Source of the DNA: Listeria grayi DSM 20601
GTDB lineage: Bacteria; Bacillota; Bacilli; Lactobacillales; Listeriaceae
DNA: 64,000 nt
Direction: 5' to 3'
Assembly: GCF_000148995.1 (NCBI RefSeq)
Contig: NZ_GL538352.1
Coordinates: 682,001-746,000 of the forward strand
Shown: piece by piece, positions 31,030 through 42,691 of the stretch
Position numbering within the stretch: position 1 is the stretch's first letter
How the letters are laid out: each line of letters opens with the position of its first letter
Program-made: the position numbers and the translations under genes
Notes under the pieces: model-generated
Database searches by the model: none
The model's input: the letters and a program-made list of their open reading frames with translations, nothing else
What the model was told of the DNA's origin: nothing

Positions 31030-31268
31030 AATGCTAAGAAGAGGAAGAGTAAAATAGTGTTTTTCTCCAAGAGAGAAGGAAAAGCTGAGAACCTTTAGAA
31101 AAAACTATTTGAACGTAACCTTGGAGCAGTTTTTCTGAACGAGCAGTAAGAAAAACCGGTGTGTGAAACATCGTTATCGTAATGAAGTGCTTACTTTCAA
31201 GTGAGTAAAAAGGTGGTACCGCGAATGATACTCTTTTCGTCCTTTTATAGGATGAAGAGAGTTTTTTT
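31030..31268 (+). promoter_or_regulatory. T-box riboswitch, valine, upstream of valS
   Basis: Stem I contains the inverted repeat CTCCAAG (31065-31071) / CTTGGAG (31120-31126) flanking the specifier region. The specifier candidate GTA (31115-31117) followed by A matches valine. The T-box core AAGGTGGTACCGCG (31210-31223) overlaps the antiterminator, and the terminator stem (31230-31242 with 31250-31262, 13 bp with two wobbles) is followed by T7. It fills the 304-base gap between hemL and valS. Confidence 0.93.
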
Positions 31269-31289
31269 ATTGAAAAAAGGAGGATGTTT

Positions 31290-33938
<2,649 letters not shown>

Positions 33939-33945
33939 TAAACTG

Positions 33946-33981
33946 GTCATATCTGTCAGTTGACGGATATGACTATTTTTT
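33946..33981 (+). terminator. Intrinsic terminator of valS
   Basis: GTCATATCTGT and ACGGATATGAC pair over 11-13 bp with one wobble, followed by TATTTTTT. Confidence 0.93.
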
Positions 33982-33999
33982 ACAGAAAGTTGGGGATCA

Positions 34000-35304
34000 A
34001 TGGTGAAATTCAATGATTACGAAGCAGTTATTGCTTGGATACATGGAACTCTCCGTCTGGGAATAAAACCAGGATTAGACCGAATGGAGTTTTTATTGGA
34101 ACGGTTAAACAACCCCGAACGGAGTAATAAATGGATTCATGTAGCCGGCACCAATGGGAAAGGATCCACAGTTACTTTTATTAGAGAGATTTTAGAACAT
34201 AGCGGATACAAAGTAGGCACATTTACATCTCCTTATATCGAAACCTTCAATGAACGGATCTGCGTCAATGGGAACCCGATTCCGGATGAGGATCTAGTGA
34301 CGATTGCAAACCTTATTTATCCAATAACCTTAGAAATGAAAGAGAGCGAATTTGGCTCGCCATCGGAATTTGAGATAATTACAGCTATGATGTTTGTTTA
34401 TTTTGCAGAAGTTGAAACAATTGATATTGGTGTGATTGAAGTTGGCTTAGGCGGAAGGTTGGATTCAACAAATGTATTAACACCTCTAATCAGTGTCATC
34501 ACAACCATTGGAATGGATCATATGGAATTCTTAGGCGATAATCTAGCAGTGATTGCCAAAGAAAAAGCTGGGATCATTAAAGACTCACTTCCAATCATTT
34601 CAGGAGTTATTCAGCCAGAAGCATCAGAAGTGATCGAAATGATTGCTAGGGATAGACAGGCACCGTTATACAAGATAAATAAAGATTTTGACATAAAAAC
34701 ATCGACTAAGTCAGAATTGCGTTTTGTAAGTAGAAATAAAGAATTGCCCGATTTAAAACTAGGGTTGGAAGGGAAGCATCAATATCACAACGCTGCTTTG
34801 GCAGTGGAAACGGTTCTTTCACTGGCAGAGACAACGGACTTTTCAATCTCCAATCAAGCCATCAAATTAGGTTTGGCCAATGCTTTTTGGCCGGGAAGAA
34901 TGGAAACGATCTCCAATCATCCGCTTTGCATTCTAGATGGTGCTCATAATCCAGAGGGAGTGCAGGCATTTGCTGATAATGCTTCGGCAATTTTGGGTGA
35001 TAAAGTTATTTTGTGTAGCATCCTAGGGGATAAGGATCATAGGCAGATGTTAGCTACTCTAAAATCCATACCAAATGCCAAAGTTTATTTAACCACATTC
35101 GATTATCCAAGAGCGATGGATCAGGAAGAGCTTCGCCACACAGCAGAAATACATTCGATTGAAGCGGTGGTGGATTGGAAGTCCTGGTTACAGACTTATT
35201 GGAGTCAAGAAGAATTAGAAAAAACATTATTTATTACTGGTTCGCTCTACTTCATTTCGGAGGTACGTCATTTTATAAAGAATGGTGAAGCGAAAAGTAA
35301 ATAA
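34000..35304 (+). CDS. folC: Bifunctional folylpolyglutamate / dihydrofolate synthase
   Basis: 434 residues, Mur ligase superfamily. P-loop AGTNGKGST near 50, HMEFLGDNLAVIAKEKAGII near 170 and the C-terminal domain motif ILDGAHNPEGVQAF near 310. It adds glutamates to folates and, in many bacteria, also makes dihydrofolate. ATG 34000 is preceded by TGGGG only 5 bases upstream; GTG 34003 is an alternative. It follows the valS terminator closely and no separate promoter is obvious, so read-through from valS is possible. Confidence 0.95.
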   Translation: MVKFNDYEAVIAWIHGTLRLGIKPGLDRMEFLLERLNNPERSNKWIHVAGTNGKGSTVTFIREILEHSGYKVGTFTSPYIETFNERICVNGNPIPDEDLVTIANLIYPITLEMKESEFGSPSEFEIITAMMFVYFAEVETIDIGVIEVGLGGRLDSTNVLTPLISVITTIGMDHMEFLGDNLAVIAKEKAGIIKDSLPIISGVIQPEASEVIEMIARDRQAPLYKINKDFDIKTSTKSELRFVSRNKELPDLKLGLEGKHQYHNAALAVETVLSLAETTDFSISNQAIKLGLANAFWPGRMETISNHPLCILDGAHNPEGVQAFADNASAILGDKVILCSILGDKDHRQMLATLKSIPNAKVYLTTFDYPRAMDQEELRHTAEIHSIEAVVDWKSWLQTYWSQEELEKTLFITGSLYFISEVRHFIKNGEAKSK

Positions 35305-35336
35305 AACTGATTGGTTATGCAAAGTGGAGCGGTAAT

Positions 35337-35399
35337 ATGTTTCATTATAACAATCACCATTATTTCTTCAACTCCCGATATTCTTTTTTTGAGAGGTAA
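35337..35399 (+). CDS. Possible 20-residue aromatic/His-rich small protein
   Basis: A short frame in the gap between folC and comC: ATG 35337 with GGAG 7 bases upstream, TAA at 35397-35399. The peptide MFHYNNHHYFFNSRYSFFER has nine Tyr/Phe and three His in 20 residues. A strong terminator follows 15 bases later, so it could be the last cistron of the folC transcript. Chance occurrence cannot be excluded and I recognise no homologue. Confidence 0.2.
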   Translation: MFHYNNHHYFFNSRYSFFER

Positions 35400-35414
35400 T
35401 AGTTACATAAAAAC

Positions 35415-35447
35415 AGCTTTTTCTCTATAGACGAAAAAGCTTTTTTT
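35415..35447 (+). terminator. Intrinsic terminator downstream of folC
   Basis: AGCTTTTTC and GAAAAAGCT form a perfect 9-bp stem followed by seven T in total. Confidence 0.93.
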
Positions 35448-35524
35448 ATATAGAGAAAATATGATTTTTGCCAATGCAGCTAAAATCAATTCCTGCTACT
35501 ATACAAATAAAAGGAAAGATGCCA

Positions 35525-36217
35525 ATGCTTTTTTTCTGGTTATTTGTGTATAGCGCTATTGCTACCTCATTTGTACTTTTTCTCGCAGAACATTTTTTTG
35601 AATGGCAAAAACATTTGTGGCGAAAATCCAAGTGTGATCATTGCGGTTCCATGCTGCATTGGACTCAATTGATTCCGATCTTTTCCTTTCTCAGGCAACG
35701 CGGAAAAGCCATATGCTGTCATAATAGATTGAGGCTGCATTATGTCGTTTTAGAAGTCGTATCTCCATTGTTTATCTGCTTGTTATATGTAAAATATAAT
35801 TTCTCTATCTCCTTTTTTTATTACCTTCTTCTATTTATTTTTTTATTGTTTTTCACAGTTACAGATTATTTATATATGTATATTCCATTACGTTATTTGT
35901 ACTTCTTGTTGGTGATCCTCTTTATATGGAATTTAACCAACTGGCCCTTTTATCAATCTCTCTTACTCTGTAGTATTTTTTACGCCTGTCTTTACTTGCT
36001 CTTTCACCAAGGTATCGGCAGCGGGGATATCCAACTGCTTATTATTTATAGTGCTGCATTAGGATGGAGACAAGGATATATATTATTTACTGGGGCAGTA
36101 ATAATAGGGTTGATTAGCTTACTATTACTAGTGAAGTTCAAAAAAATCTCTAACTCTGCAAAAGCGCCGTTTGTTCCGTTTATTTTCATCAGTTACATGG
36201 GCATAATATTATTTTAG
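35525..36217 (+). CDS. comC: Prepilin peptidase (type IV leader peptidase), ComC-like
   Basis: 230 residues from ATG 35525 ([10 protein letters not shown]), with AAGGAAA 7 bases upstream; ATG 35519 and an earlier TTG are alternatives. GXGD aspartyl protease: catalytic Asp in DYLYMYIPL near 114 and GIGSGD near 164-169, and a cytoplasmic Cys cluster at 37, 40, 64 and 65 (CDHC...CC) typical of the zinc-binding N-terminal loop. Six or more membrane segments. It cleaves and methylates prepilin-like competence proteins (ComGC type). Same position between folC and radC as in Bacillus and Listeria. Confidence 0.92.
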   Translation: MLFFWLFVYSAIATSFVLFLAEHFFEWQKHLWRKSKCDHCGSMLHWTQLIPIFSFLRQRGKAICCHNRLRLHYVVLEVVSPLFICLLYVKYNFSISFFYYLLLFIFLLFFTVTDYLYMYIPLRYLYFLLVILFIWNLTNWPFYQSLLLCSIFYACLYLLFHQGIGSGDIQLLIIYSAALGWRQGYILFTGAVIIGLISLLLLVKFKKISNSAKAPFVPFIFISYMGIILF

Positions 36218-36228
36218 GAGGGTTTTTT

Positions 36229-36909
36229 ATGCAAATGAAAGAAATGCAGATTTTTGATAAACCTCGAGAAAAAATGCAGACAAGAGGGCAAGCGCAACTT
36301 ACCATAACGGAACTTCTTGCGATATTATTGGAAACGGGAACGAAAGAAGATTCCGTTTTATCATTAGCCAATAAAATCATTCTTAAATATAAATCGCTAG
36401 GAGATATCAAAGATCTGACTATCGAAGAATTGCGATCTATCAATGGTATTGGACTTGCGAAAGCTACTAAAATCATGGCTGCGATCGAGATTGGGAAACG
36501 GATCTGTCTGCAAAGTGAATCAGAAAAAAATAATATAGCGATCAGAAGTCCACAAGATGCAGTGTCCATTGTTTTGCCAGAGCTTGCTTTTCTTTTTCAA
36601 GAACATTTTCATTGCGTGCTTTTGAATACACGAAATCAGATTGTTCATCGTCAGACTATCTTTATCGGCAGTTTGAATGCTTCTATTGTTCATCCGCGAG
36701 AAGTTTATGGATTAGCTGTACGGAAATCTGCCGCCCAAATCATGTGTTTTCACAATCATCCATCGGGAGATCCAACTCCTTCTCCCGAAGACATCCAAGT
36801 TACTAAGAATTTGGCAAAAGCCGGGGACATCATCGGCATTCCCTTGATTGATCATATCATCATTGGCAAGGGTTCATTTACCAGTTTAAAAGAACAGGGA
36901 TATTTTTAA
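36229..36909 (+). CDS. radC: RadC family JAB1/MPN domain protein
   Basis: 226 residues. N-terminal helix-hairpin-helix (about 60-85: [20 protein letters not shown]) and C-terminal JAMM metalloprotease-like domain with the complete motif [14 protein letters not shown] near 175. Despite the name, a role in DNA repair is not supported in most bacteria, and the biochemical function is unknown. ATG 36229 follows TAGGAGGG, 11 bases after comC, so the two are co-transcribed. Confidence 0.95.
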   Translation: MQMKEMQIFDKPREKMQTRGQAQLTITELLAILLETGTKEDSVLSLANKIILKYKSLGDIKDLTIEELRSINGIGLAKATKIMAAIEIGKRICLQSESEKNNIAIRSPQDAVSIVLPELAFLFQEHFHCVLLNTRNQIVHRQTIFIGSLNASIVHPREVYGLAVRKSAAQIMCFHNHPSGDPTPSPEDIQVTKNLAKAGDIIGIPLIDHIIIGKGSFTSLKEQGYF

Positions 36910-36966
36910 AGAAAAGTATAAATTTACGGGAAGCGTGAGAAAATGGATGTCTGTTTCTTTAGAGTA

Positions 36967-36975
36967 TGCTATAAT
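36967..36975 (+). promoter_or_regulatory. Promoter of mreBCD
   Basis: Extended -10 TGCTATAAT (36967-36975). A weak -35 ATGTCT lies 17 bases upstream at 36947-36952. This implies a leader of about 110 nt before mreB, with no recognised motif. Confidence 0.55.
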
Positions 36976-37092
36976 AAAATGGTTGTTTATGTATACTTTA
37001 TGGATAAATATAAAAGCAGATTTATTGGGTTTAAGAGATGATTTTAAAGCTGATATACATAACGAAAACCGTAGATGAAAAGGAGAATATGG

Positions 37093-38100
37093 ATGTTTAG
37101 ATTTGGAAATAAAGATATTGGTATTGACTTGGGAACTGCAAATACACTTGTTTATGTAAAAGGAAAAGGGATCGTACTGCGTGAACCTTCCGTTGTTGCT
37201 ATGAAGAAAGATACACAAGAAATTGTGGCTGTAGGTAGCGAAGCAAAGAATATGATCGGTAGAACGCCTGGAAATATCGTTGCTATTCGACCGATGAAAG
37301 ATGGAGTTATTGCTGATTATGATACAACTGCTGCGATGATGAAATACTACATCCAAAAAGCGAGCAAAAATATCAATGCAGGTAAGCCGCGCGTTGTTGT
37401 GTGTGTTCCTTCTGGTATTACCGGAGTAGAAAAACGTGCCGTAACAGATGCGACGATCCAAGCAGGAGCGAAAGAAGCTTATCCGATCGAAGAGCCTTTT
37501 GCAGCCGCAATTGGAGCAGGACTTCCTGTATGGGATCCAACGGGAAGCATGGTCGTTGACATCGGCGGCGGAACAACAGAGGTTGCCGTTATTTCTTTGG
37601 GAGGTATCGTGACAAGTCGTTCCGTGAGAACAGCAGGGGATGATATGGATGACGCAATTATCAATTATATCCGTAAAAAATATAATTTATTGATCGGTGA
37701 CCGTACTGCGGAAACGATCAAAGTTGAAATCGGTTCGGCTGGACATAGTTTTGAGGGACTTGCTCCTTTCAGCATCCGCGGCCGTGATTTAGTAACAGGA
37801 CTTCCAAAAACGATCGAGATCCAACCTGAAGAGATCAGCGAAGCATTGCGTGATACTGTTTCTGCAATCATCGATGCAGTGAAAAGCACGTTGGAAAACA
37901 CACCGCCAGAACTTTCTGCAGATATCATGGATAAAGGAATCGTTCTTACAGGTGGCGGAGCATTATTGCGTCAACTGGATGACGTTATTTCAGAAGAAAC
38001 AAAAATGCCAGTTATTTTAGCTGAGGATGCACTGGATTGTGTGGCGATCGGAACAGGGAAATCGTTGGACAACATGGATGTTTACAGAAAGAAAAACTAA
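37093..38100 (+). CDS. mreB: Rod shape-determining protein MreB
   Basis: 335 residues from ATG 37093 ([20 protein letters not shown]), with AAAAGGAG 7 bases upstream; ATG 37075 is in frame but has no site. Actin fold: phosphate-1 [10 protein letters not shown] near 10-20, phosphate-2 [15 protein letters not shown] near 156, adenosine motif [15 protein letters not shown] near 282. It polymerises beneath the membrane and guides the elongation machinery. It heads mreBCD next to minCD, the Bacillus/Listeria arrangement. Confidence 0.97.
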   Translation: MFRFGNKDIGIDLGTANTLVYVKGKGIVLREPSVVAMKKDTQEIVAVGSEAKNMIGRTPGNIVAIRPMKDGVIADYDTTAAMMKYYIQKASKNINAGKPRVVVCVPSGITGVEKRAVTDATIQAGAKEAYPIEEPFAAAIGAGLPVWDPTGSMVVDIGGGTTEVAVISLGGIVTSRSVRTAGDDMDDAIINYIRKKYNLLIGDRTAETIKVEIGSAGHSFEGLAPFSIRGRDLVTGLPKTIEIQPEEISEALRDTVSAIIDAVKSTLENTPPELSADIMDKGIVLTGGGALLRQLDDVISEETKMPVILAEDALDCVAIGTGKSLDNMDVYRKKN

Positions 38101-38156
38101 CGACTAAGTCCTGTGCGAATAATGCAGGAAGAATATTAGCGAGATGAGGTGTCCAC

Positions 38157-39020
38157 ATGCCGCAATTTTTTCTTAATAAACGTTTGATTATCTTGTTGAT
38201 ATCCATCATTGTGCTCGTAGCTTTGGTTGGATTTTCGTTGCGGGACCGAGAAAATGCTTCTTGGCCGGAACAGTTTGTTAAAGACGTTGTTGGGTTTGGA
38301 GAGAATATCATTTCTAAACCAGTTTCGTTTGTTGCAAATGTAACTGGAAATGTTTCTTCTTTGAAAAACACCTATAAAGAAAATGAAGAATTGAAAAAAC
38401 GTTTAGAAAAAGTAGCTCAATTAGAGAGTGATGTAGCAGATTTAGAAAAAGAAAATAAAGACTTGAAAAGCACGTTGAAGATCCCGGCAAGTATTCGTGA
38501 TTATAAATCGATCAATGCATCGGTCATTTCTAGAAATCCGAATAACTGGAACGATCAAGTAGAACTGGACAAAGGGACCAACGACGGCGTGAAGCCGGAT
38601 ATGGCAGTTGTTACGCCAGCAGGATTGATCGGGAAGGTCACTACTGCTGGGGCAAAATCGTCGACAGTTGAACTGGTTTCTTCTGTTGATGTGAAAAATC
38701 GCGTATCTGCGAGCGTTCAAGGAAAAGATAGAGCTTTCGGAATCATCAACGGTTACAATGCGGATTCAAAATTATTGGAATTAACGCAGTTGCCGTATGA
38801 TATGACGTTCAAGAAAGGGCAAAAAGTCGTTACTTCTGGGCTTGGCGGAAAATTTCCTGCTGGAATTTATATCGGAACGATCCAAAAGGTAGAGACCGAT
38901 AAAATGGGGCTTTCCCAAACAGCGTCGTTGAAGACCGGGGCTGATCTGTATGACTTGAATCATGTGATCGTCTTGGACCGCAGTGTTCAATCCGGCAGCT
39001 CCGATGATGGAGGTAATTGA
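38157..39020 (+). CDS. mreC: Rod shape-determining protein MreC
   Basis: 287 residues. One N-terminal membrane segment (about 8-24, LIILLISIIVLVALVGF), a coiled coil at about 65-105 rich in Glu/Lys/Leu, and the periplasm-side beta-barrel domain (about 115-275: VTPAGLIGKVTT and VVTSGLGGKFPAGIYIG motifs). The tail is Ser/Asp/Gly-rich. It links MreB to the PBP/RodA elongasome. ATG 38157 follows GATGAGGTG; mreD starts just after its stop. Confidence 0.96.
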   Translation: MPQFFLNKRLIILLISIIVLVALVGFSLRDRENASWPEQFVKDVVGFGENIISKPVSFVANVTGNVSSLKNTYKENEELKKRLEKVAQLESDVADLEKENKDLKSTLKIPASIRDYKSINASVISRNPNNWNDQVELDKGTNDGVKPDMAVVTPAGLIGKVTTAGAKSSTVELVSSVDVKNRVSASVQGKDRAFGIINGYNADSKLLELTQLPYDMTFKKGQKVVTSGLGGKFPAGIYIGTIQKVETDKMGLSQTASLKTGADLYDLNHVIVLDRSVQSGSSDDGGN

Positions 39021-39022
39021 GC

Positions 39023-39535
39023 ATGGATTTGAGAAAAAATGTTGCGCTACCTGCTATCATTATCTTGACTTTTATCCTAGAAGGGGTAGCCAGTCTGATT
39101 TTCGGCAAACAACTTTTTGCTGAAAATCGGCTGTTTATTCCTCATTTTCTTTTAGTTATGCTGATTTTGATGACAGCTTTCTACAAAAGAAATCCAACTT
39201 TGATCTATGCTTTTATTTTGGGATTGGTTTATGATATTTACTATACGAATATCATGGGTGTTTTCTTTGCCCTCTTCCCATTGATCGTTTACATTACGGA
39301 TAAATTTTTGCAGGTTTTCCAGAAAAATATTTTGCTGTTAGCATTGATAACGATTTTTGATATTATCTTGATGGAAAGCATCGTTTATGCTTTTTATCTG
39401 CTGATCGGCAAAACGAATATGGAGATTTTTGCCTTTATCGATACTCGTCTATGGACGACGATCTTATTGAATTTTGCATTTTACTTGATTGCATATTTTC
39501 CATTCAGGCGCTTTTTATTAAAACTAGAAAATTAA
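39023..39535 (+). CDS. mreD: Rod shape-determining protein MreD
   Basis: 170 residues from ATG 39023, 9 bases after GGAGG; an in-frame TTG at 39017 is too close to the site. Five or six hydrophobic segments, including ALPAIIILTFILEGVASLIF and LALITIFDIILMESIVYAFY. MreD is the integral membrane partner of MreC in the elongation complex. It ends the mreBCD unit at a long-loop terminator. Confidence 0.94.
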   Translation: MDLRKNVALPAIIILTFILEGVASLIFGKQLFAENRLFIPHFLLVMLILMTAFYKRNPTLIYAFILGLVYDIYYTNIMGVFFALFPLIVYITDKFLQVFQKNILLLALITIFDIILMESIVYAFYLLIGKTNMEIFAFIDTRLWTTILLNFAFYLIAYFPFRRFLLKLEN

Positions 39536-39542
39536 CATAGAG

Positions 39543-39602
39543 CAGCTTAAATCGTTTTCCGCATGCAGGTAAATAGACTGTAGCACGATTTAAGCTGTTT
39601 TT
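39543..39602 (+). terminator. Intrinsic terminator of mreBCD with a large loop
   Basis: CAGCTTAAATCGT (39543-39555) and ACGATTTAAGCTG (39585-39597) form a perfect 13-bp stem enclosing a 29-base loop, followed by TTTTT. The loop is much larger than in the other terminators here. Confidence 0.8.
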
Positions 39603-39613
39603 ATAGAAAAGAA

Positions 39614-39642
39614 ATGTCAAGTCAACTTTTTCCTGTTATAAT
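39614..39642 (+). promoter_or_regulatory. Promoter of minCD
   Basis: ATGTCA (39614-39619), 17-base spacer, extended -10 TGTTATAAT (39634-39642). 45 bases before minC. Confidence 0.72.
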
Positions 39643-39686
39643 GGAAACAATGACAGGATACACCATAAAGTGGGGTGAATTTGAAA

Positions 39687-40364
39687 ATGCAAAAAAATGT
39701 ACAAATCAAAGGTACGAAAGATGGGATCGTGATCAGTCTTAGCGACAAAGCAGATATCATGCAGTTAAGGCAGGAGTTACTGCAATTATTGGTAGAACAG
39801 AAGCAAGGTCCTTATTCTGGCGAGAAACTGGAAGTACAAGTTCAATTGGGGAATCGGCTGTTTTCTGAAGAAGAAGAGGCGGATTTTGCTGGGATCATCC
39901 ATGATAACAGCCAGATGAAGATCAAAGCTTTTTATAGTAATGTCATGACGAAAGAAGCTGCCAAAAAGTGGAAAGAAGAAGAACAAATCTATTCGATGGC
40001 AACGATTATTCGTTCCGGACAAGTTATTCATGTTCCTGGCGACTTTTTATTGATCGGAGATATTAATCCTGGTGGGCAAATTCGCGCAGATGGAAATATT
40101 TTTGTTTTAGGTCAAATCAAAGGAATCGTGCACGCCGGCTTTGCTGGATCAAAGGATGCAGTTGTTGCTGGCAAATTTTTATATCCGTCACAAATACGGA
40201 TCGCTAGCGAATTTTACAGCTTTGATGATGAAGCCTATAAAGAAATTGGAGATACCGATTTGAAGGCGGCTTTTATTACAGATACAAAAGACATCAAAGT
40301 GGACGGCGTACATACATTAAGAAAAGTAAGACCGCATATTGCTAATTTTCAAGGAGGGCGTTAA
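39687..40364 (+). CDS. minC: Septum site-determining protein MinC
   Basis: 225 residues from ATG 39687, 9 bases after GGGGTG; GTG 39675 and TTG 39681 are less well placed. N-terminal FtsZ-inhibiting domain (about 1-100) and C-terminal beta-helix (about 105-220: RSGQVIHVPGDFLLIGD, AGKFLYPSQIRIA), which dimerises and binds MinD. It blocks Z-ring formation near the poles. No minE gene follows, so pole targeting should rely on the DivIVA/MinJ route as in other Firmicutes. minD starts 2 bases after the stop. Confidence 0.95.
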   Translation: MQKNVQIKGTKDGIVISLSDKADIMQLRQELLQLLVEQKQGPYSGEKLEVQVQLGNRLFSEEEEADFAGIIHDNSQMKIKAFYSNVMTKEAAKKWKEEEQIYSMATIIRSGQVIHVPGDFLLIGDINPGGQIRADGNIFVLGQIKGIVHAGFAGSKDAVVAGKFLYPSQIRIASEFYSFDDEAYKEIGDTDLKAAFITDTKDIKVDGVHTLRKVRPHIANFQGGR

Positions 40365-40366
40365 AA

Positions 40367-41167
40367 ATGGGAGAAGCGATAGTCATAACTTCCGGGAAAG
40401 GTGGCGTAGGTAAGACTACTTCTACTGCTAATCTGGGGACGGCATTAGCCCTGCAAGGTAAAAAGGTATGCTTGATCGATATGGATATCGGATTACGTAA
40501 CTTAGATGTTATATTAGGACTCGAAAATCGAATTATTTATGATCTCGTAGATGTAGTGGAAGGCAGATGCAAGATTCATCAAGCACTTATCAAAGATAAA
40601 CGTTTTGATGACTTGCTCTATCTATTACCTGCAGCACAAACGACAGATAAAAGTGCGGTCTCTGGTGAGCAGATGATCGCGTTAGTAGAAGAATTGCGCC
40701 CTGATTATGATTTTATTTTGATCGATTGCCCTGCTGGGATTGAAACAGGTTATAAGAATGCAGTGGCCGGAGCTGATAAAGCGATCGTAGTGACGACACC
40801 GGAGATCTCTGCAGTGCGTGACGCAGACCGAATCATCGGGTTGCTTGAAAAAGAAGCTATTGAGCCGCCGAAATTGATCATCAACCGTATTCGGACGCAA
40901 ATGATGGAAAATGGTGATGTGATGGATATTGATGAGATCACTTCCCATTTGTCGATTGAACTACTTGGTATCATTATTGATGATGATGCGGTTATCCGAT
41001 CATCTAATAGTGGAGATCCAGTGGCGCTTTTGCCGAATAATCGGGCATCACAAGGGTATCGCAATATCGCAAGACGGATTTTGGGAGAATCGATTCCATT
41101 GATGTCGATCGAAACCAAGAAAAAAGGCTTTTTTGCCAAATTAAAACGTTTCTTCGGTGGAAAATAA
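40367..41167 (+). CDS. minD: Septum site-determining protein MinD
   Basis: 266 residues, deviant Walker A ATPase: SGKGGVGKTTS at 9-19 with signature Lys11, Walker B FILIDCPAGIETG near 118. The last 15 residues (KKGFFAKLKRFFGGK) form the amphipathic membrane-targeting helix. It recruits MinC to the membrane in the ATP state. It shares the minC promoter; a hairpin follows 5 bases after the stop. Confidence 0.97.
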   Translation: MGEAIVITSGKGGVGKTTSTANLGTALALQGKKVCLIDMDIGLRNLDVILGLENRIIYDLVDVVEGRCKIHQALIKDKRFDDLLYLLPAAQTTDKSAVSGEQMIALVEELRPDYDFILIDCPAGIETGYKNAVAGADKAIVVTTPEISAVRDADRIIGLLEKEAIEPPKLIINRIRTQMMENGDVMDIDEITSHLSIELLGIIIDDDAVIRSSNSGDPVALLPNNRASQGYRNIARRILGESIPLMSIETKKKGFFAKLKRFFGGK

Positions 41168-41172
41168 TATGT

Positions 41173-41210
41173 AGAAAAGGTATCGGGCTTTTGCTCTATG
41201 CCTTTTCTTT
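41173..41210 (+). terminator. Probable terminator between minD and rng
   Basis: AGAAAAGGTAT and ATGCCTTTTCT form an 11-bp stem with one wobble and a 14-base loop, followed by only TT. The rng ribosome site begins 3 bases after it, so it may attenuate rather than stop transcription. Confidence 0.6.
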
Positions 41211-41225
41211 ATAAGGATGACGAGA

Positions 41226-42557
41226 ATGAAAGAAATTATTATCAGTAATAAAAATACAGAGGGTCATTTAGCGTTGCTGGAATCGGGGCGACTATTGGAA
41301 TATCGGCTTGTAAGACCGTCAGAGGATGTTTCTGTTGGCGACATCTATTATGCGGCTGTTGAAAAAATCGACAAAAAAATCAATGCCGCTTTTTTGAATC
41401 TGGGAGGATCGGAAAAGGCGTTTATCCATATGAAAGATGCCCCAGCTGCTTTTAAATGGATACAGGGAGCCAAACTTCCTGTGCAGATCACACGGGAAGG
41501 AACCGCAATCAAGTTGCCTTTGGCTACCGGCAATATTGAATTTGCCAATGATTTAGTGGTTCTTATTGAAGGCGCACATTATCTTTCTGTTTCCAAGCGT
41601 TTGACTTCGGAACAGAGAAGCAGCTGGGTCAAGGCGGTAGAACCTATATTAGAGGCTGATGAAGCAGCTATTCTGCGGTCGAAAGCTGCCGAGAAGAGCA
41701 TAGAGGAAGTGACTAGCGCGATTTTCGAGCTGCGTCAGCGTTTCCAAACTTTAAAAGAAAAAATCGGTTCCCGCAAAAAAGCAGGGTTAGTACAAAAAAA
41801 TGTGCTCGACTTCACTGAAGTTATCTCGCAGTGGCAGCAGCATTACCCAGATGTCATGCGAGTCGTCACGGATGATAAACGCGCTTCTATTTATACAGAT
41901 TACCAGGAAGATACGTTTCACAGCTACCATTTACAACCAGCGATTGAAAACCTGCTCCAGCCGGAAGTTATTTTAGCAAACGGTGTTTCGTTGTTTATTG
42001 AAAAAACAGAAGCAATGTGGATCATTGATGTCAACACCCACCGTTATAAGAGTAACCAAGCGAAAAGTGAAGTTATGGCAACGGTAAACCTTGCGGCTGC
42101 AGAAGAGATCGTGCGGCAGATCCGGCTTCGAAATATGAGTGGCTTGATCGTGATCGATTTTGTTGGCGGTATGAATGAAACGGGCTTCCAAAAAGTGAAA
42201 GATAAAATGGAAGTATTAGCAAATAAAGAATATGTGACTACGCAGGTGGCGGACTTTTCCAAAACGGGACTAATGCAGCTAACGCGCAGAAAAAAGCAGC
42301 AATCGCTACTTGAGACTGTCACAGTGGCTTGCCCGGTCTGTAATGGCAGTGGGCATATCCAATCTGCGTTGTCGCTTGCGTATCAGCTAGAACGGGAGCT
42401 GATGAGTTACAAAGGGCTTTCTTATGCAAGCGTCTATGTTACAGAACCGGTATTATCTGCTTTTCTGGATCTACAAGTATGCGAGCATATTGATCTGGAA
42501 TGGGAGATCGGGGAAGAGGCAGTTCCATTTTATGCTATCAGACGCACGGAAAGTTGA
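41226..42557 (+). CDS. rng: Ribonuclease E/G family protein
   Basis: 443 residues from ATG 41226, 6 bases after AAGGATG; ATG 41217 lies in the site. S1-like RNA-binding domain (about 35-120), then the RNase H-like/DNase I-like catalytic core with metal ligands in IIDVNTHRY near 268 and LIVIDFVGGM near 311, and the zinc-link CPVCNGSGH near 369-377. The length matches RNase G rather than RNase E, without a scaffold tail. It cleaves single-stranded RNA near 5' monophosphate ends. It lies between minD and rplU. Whether it is a processing RNase alongside RNase Y/J is inference. Confidence 0.93.
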   Translation: MKEIIISNKNTEGHLALLESGRLLEYRLVRPSEDVSVGDIYYAAVEKIDKKINAAFLNLGGSEKAFIHMKDAPAAFKWIQGAKLPVQITREGTAIKLPLATGNIEFANDLVVLIEGAHYLSVSKRLTSEQRSSWVKAVEPILEADEAAILRSKAAEKSIEEVTSAIFELRQRFQTLKEKIGSRKKAGLVQKNVLDFTEVISQWQQHYPDVMRVVTDDKRASIYTDYQEDTFHSYHLQPAIENLLQPEVILANGVSLFIEKTEAMWIIDVNTHRYKSNQAKSEVMATVNLAAAEEIVRQIRLRNMSGLIVIDFVGGMNETGFQKVKDKMEVLANKEYVTTQVADFSKTGLMQLTRRKKQQSLLETVTVACPVCNGSGHIQSALSLAYQLERELMSYKGLSYASVYVTEPVLSAFLDLQVCEHIDLEWEIGEEAVPFYAIRRTES

Positions 42558-42582
42558 CACTGACATGTGGATATGCTATTAT
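42554..42582 (+). promoter_or_regulatory. Promoter of rplU-prp-rpmA
   Basis: TTGACA (42554-42559), 17-base spacer, TATTAT (42577-42582) with extended TGC. The -35 overlaps the rng stop codon. Confidence 0.88.
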
Positions 42583-42587
42583 TTTAC

Positions 42588-42691
42588 TGTTATGTTTGTA
42601 GCGCACCACGCTACAACCGCACAAAGCAGGAATTAAGCAATGGCAACATTCTCCTGTGCTGGCGAGTCTTAGTATATGAGGAGGTGCAAGT
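42588..42691 (+). promoter_or_regulatory. Ribosomal protein L21 leader
   Basis: A structured leader before rplU: a perfect hairpin TTGTAGCG-CACCA-CGCTACAA (42596-42616), followed by a second stem formed by GCACAAAGCAGGA near 42620 with TCCTGTGC near 42652. Position and architecture match the conserved Firmicute L21 leader, thought to mediate autoregulation by an L21-operon product. The ligand is not established. Confidence 0.75.

Noticed and set aside
36989-37078. 29-codon frame in the mreB leader
   Set aside because: No ribosome site before its ATG and no recognisable motif; likely chance in AT-rich leader.
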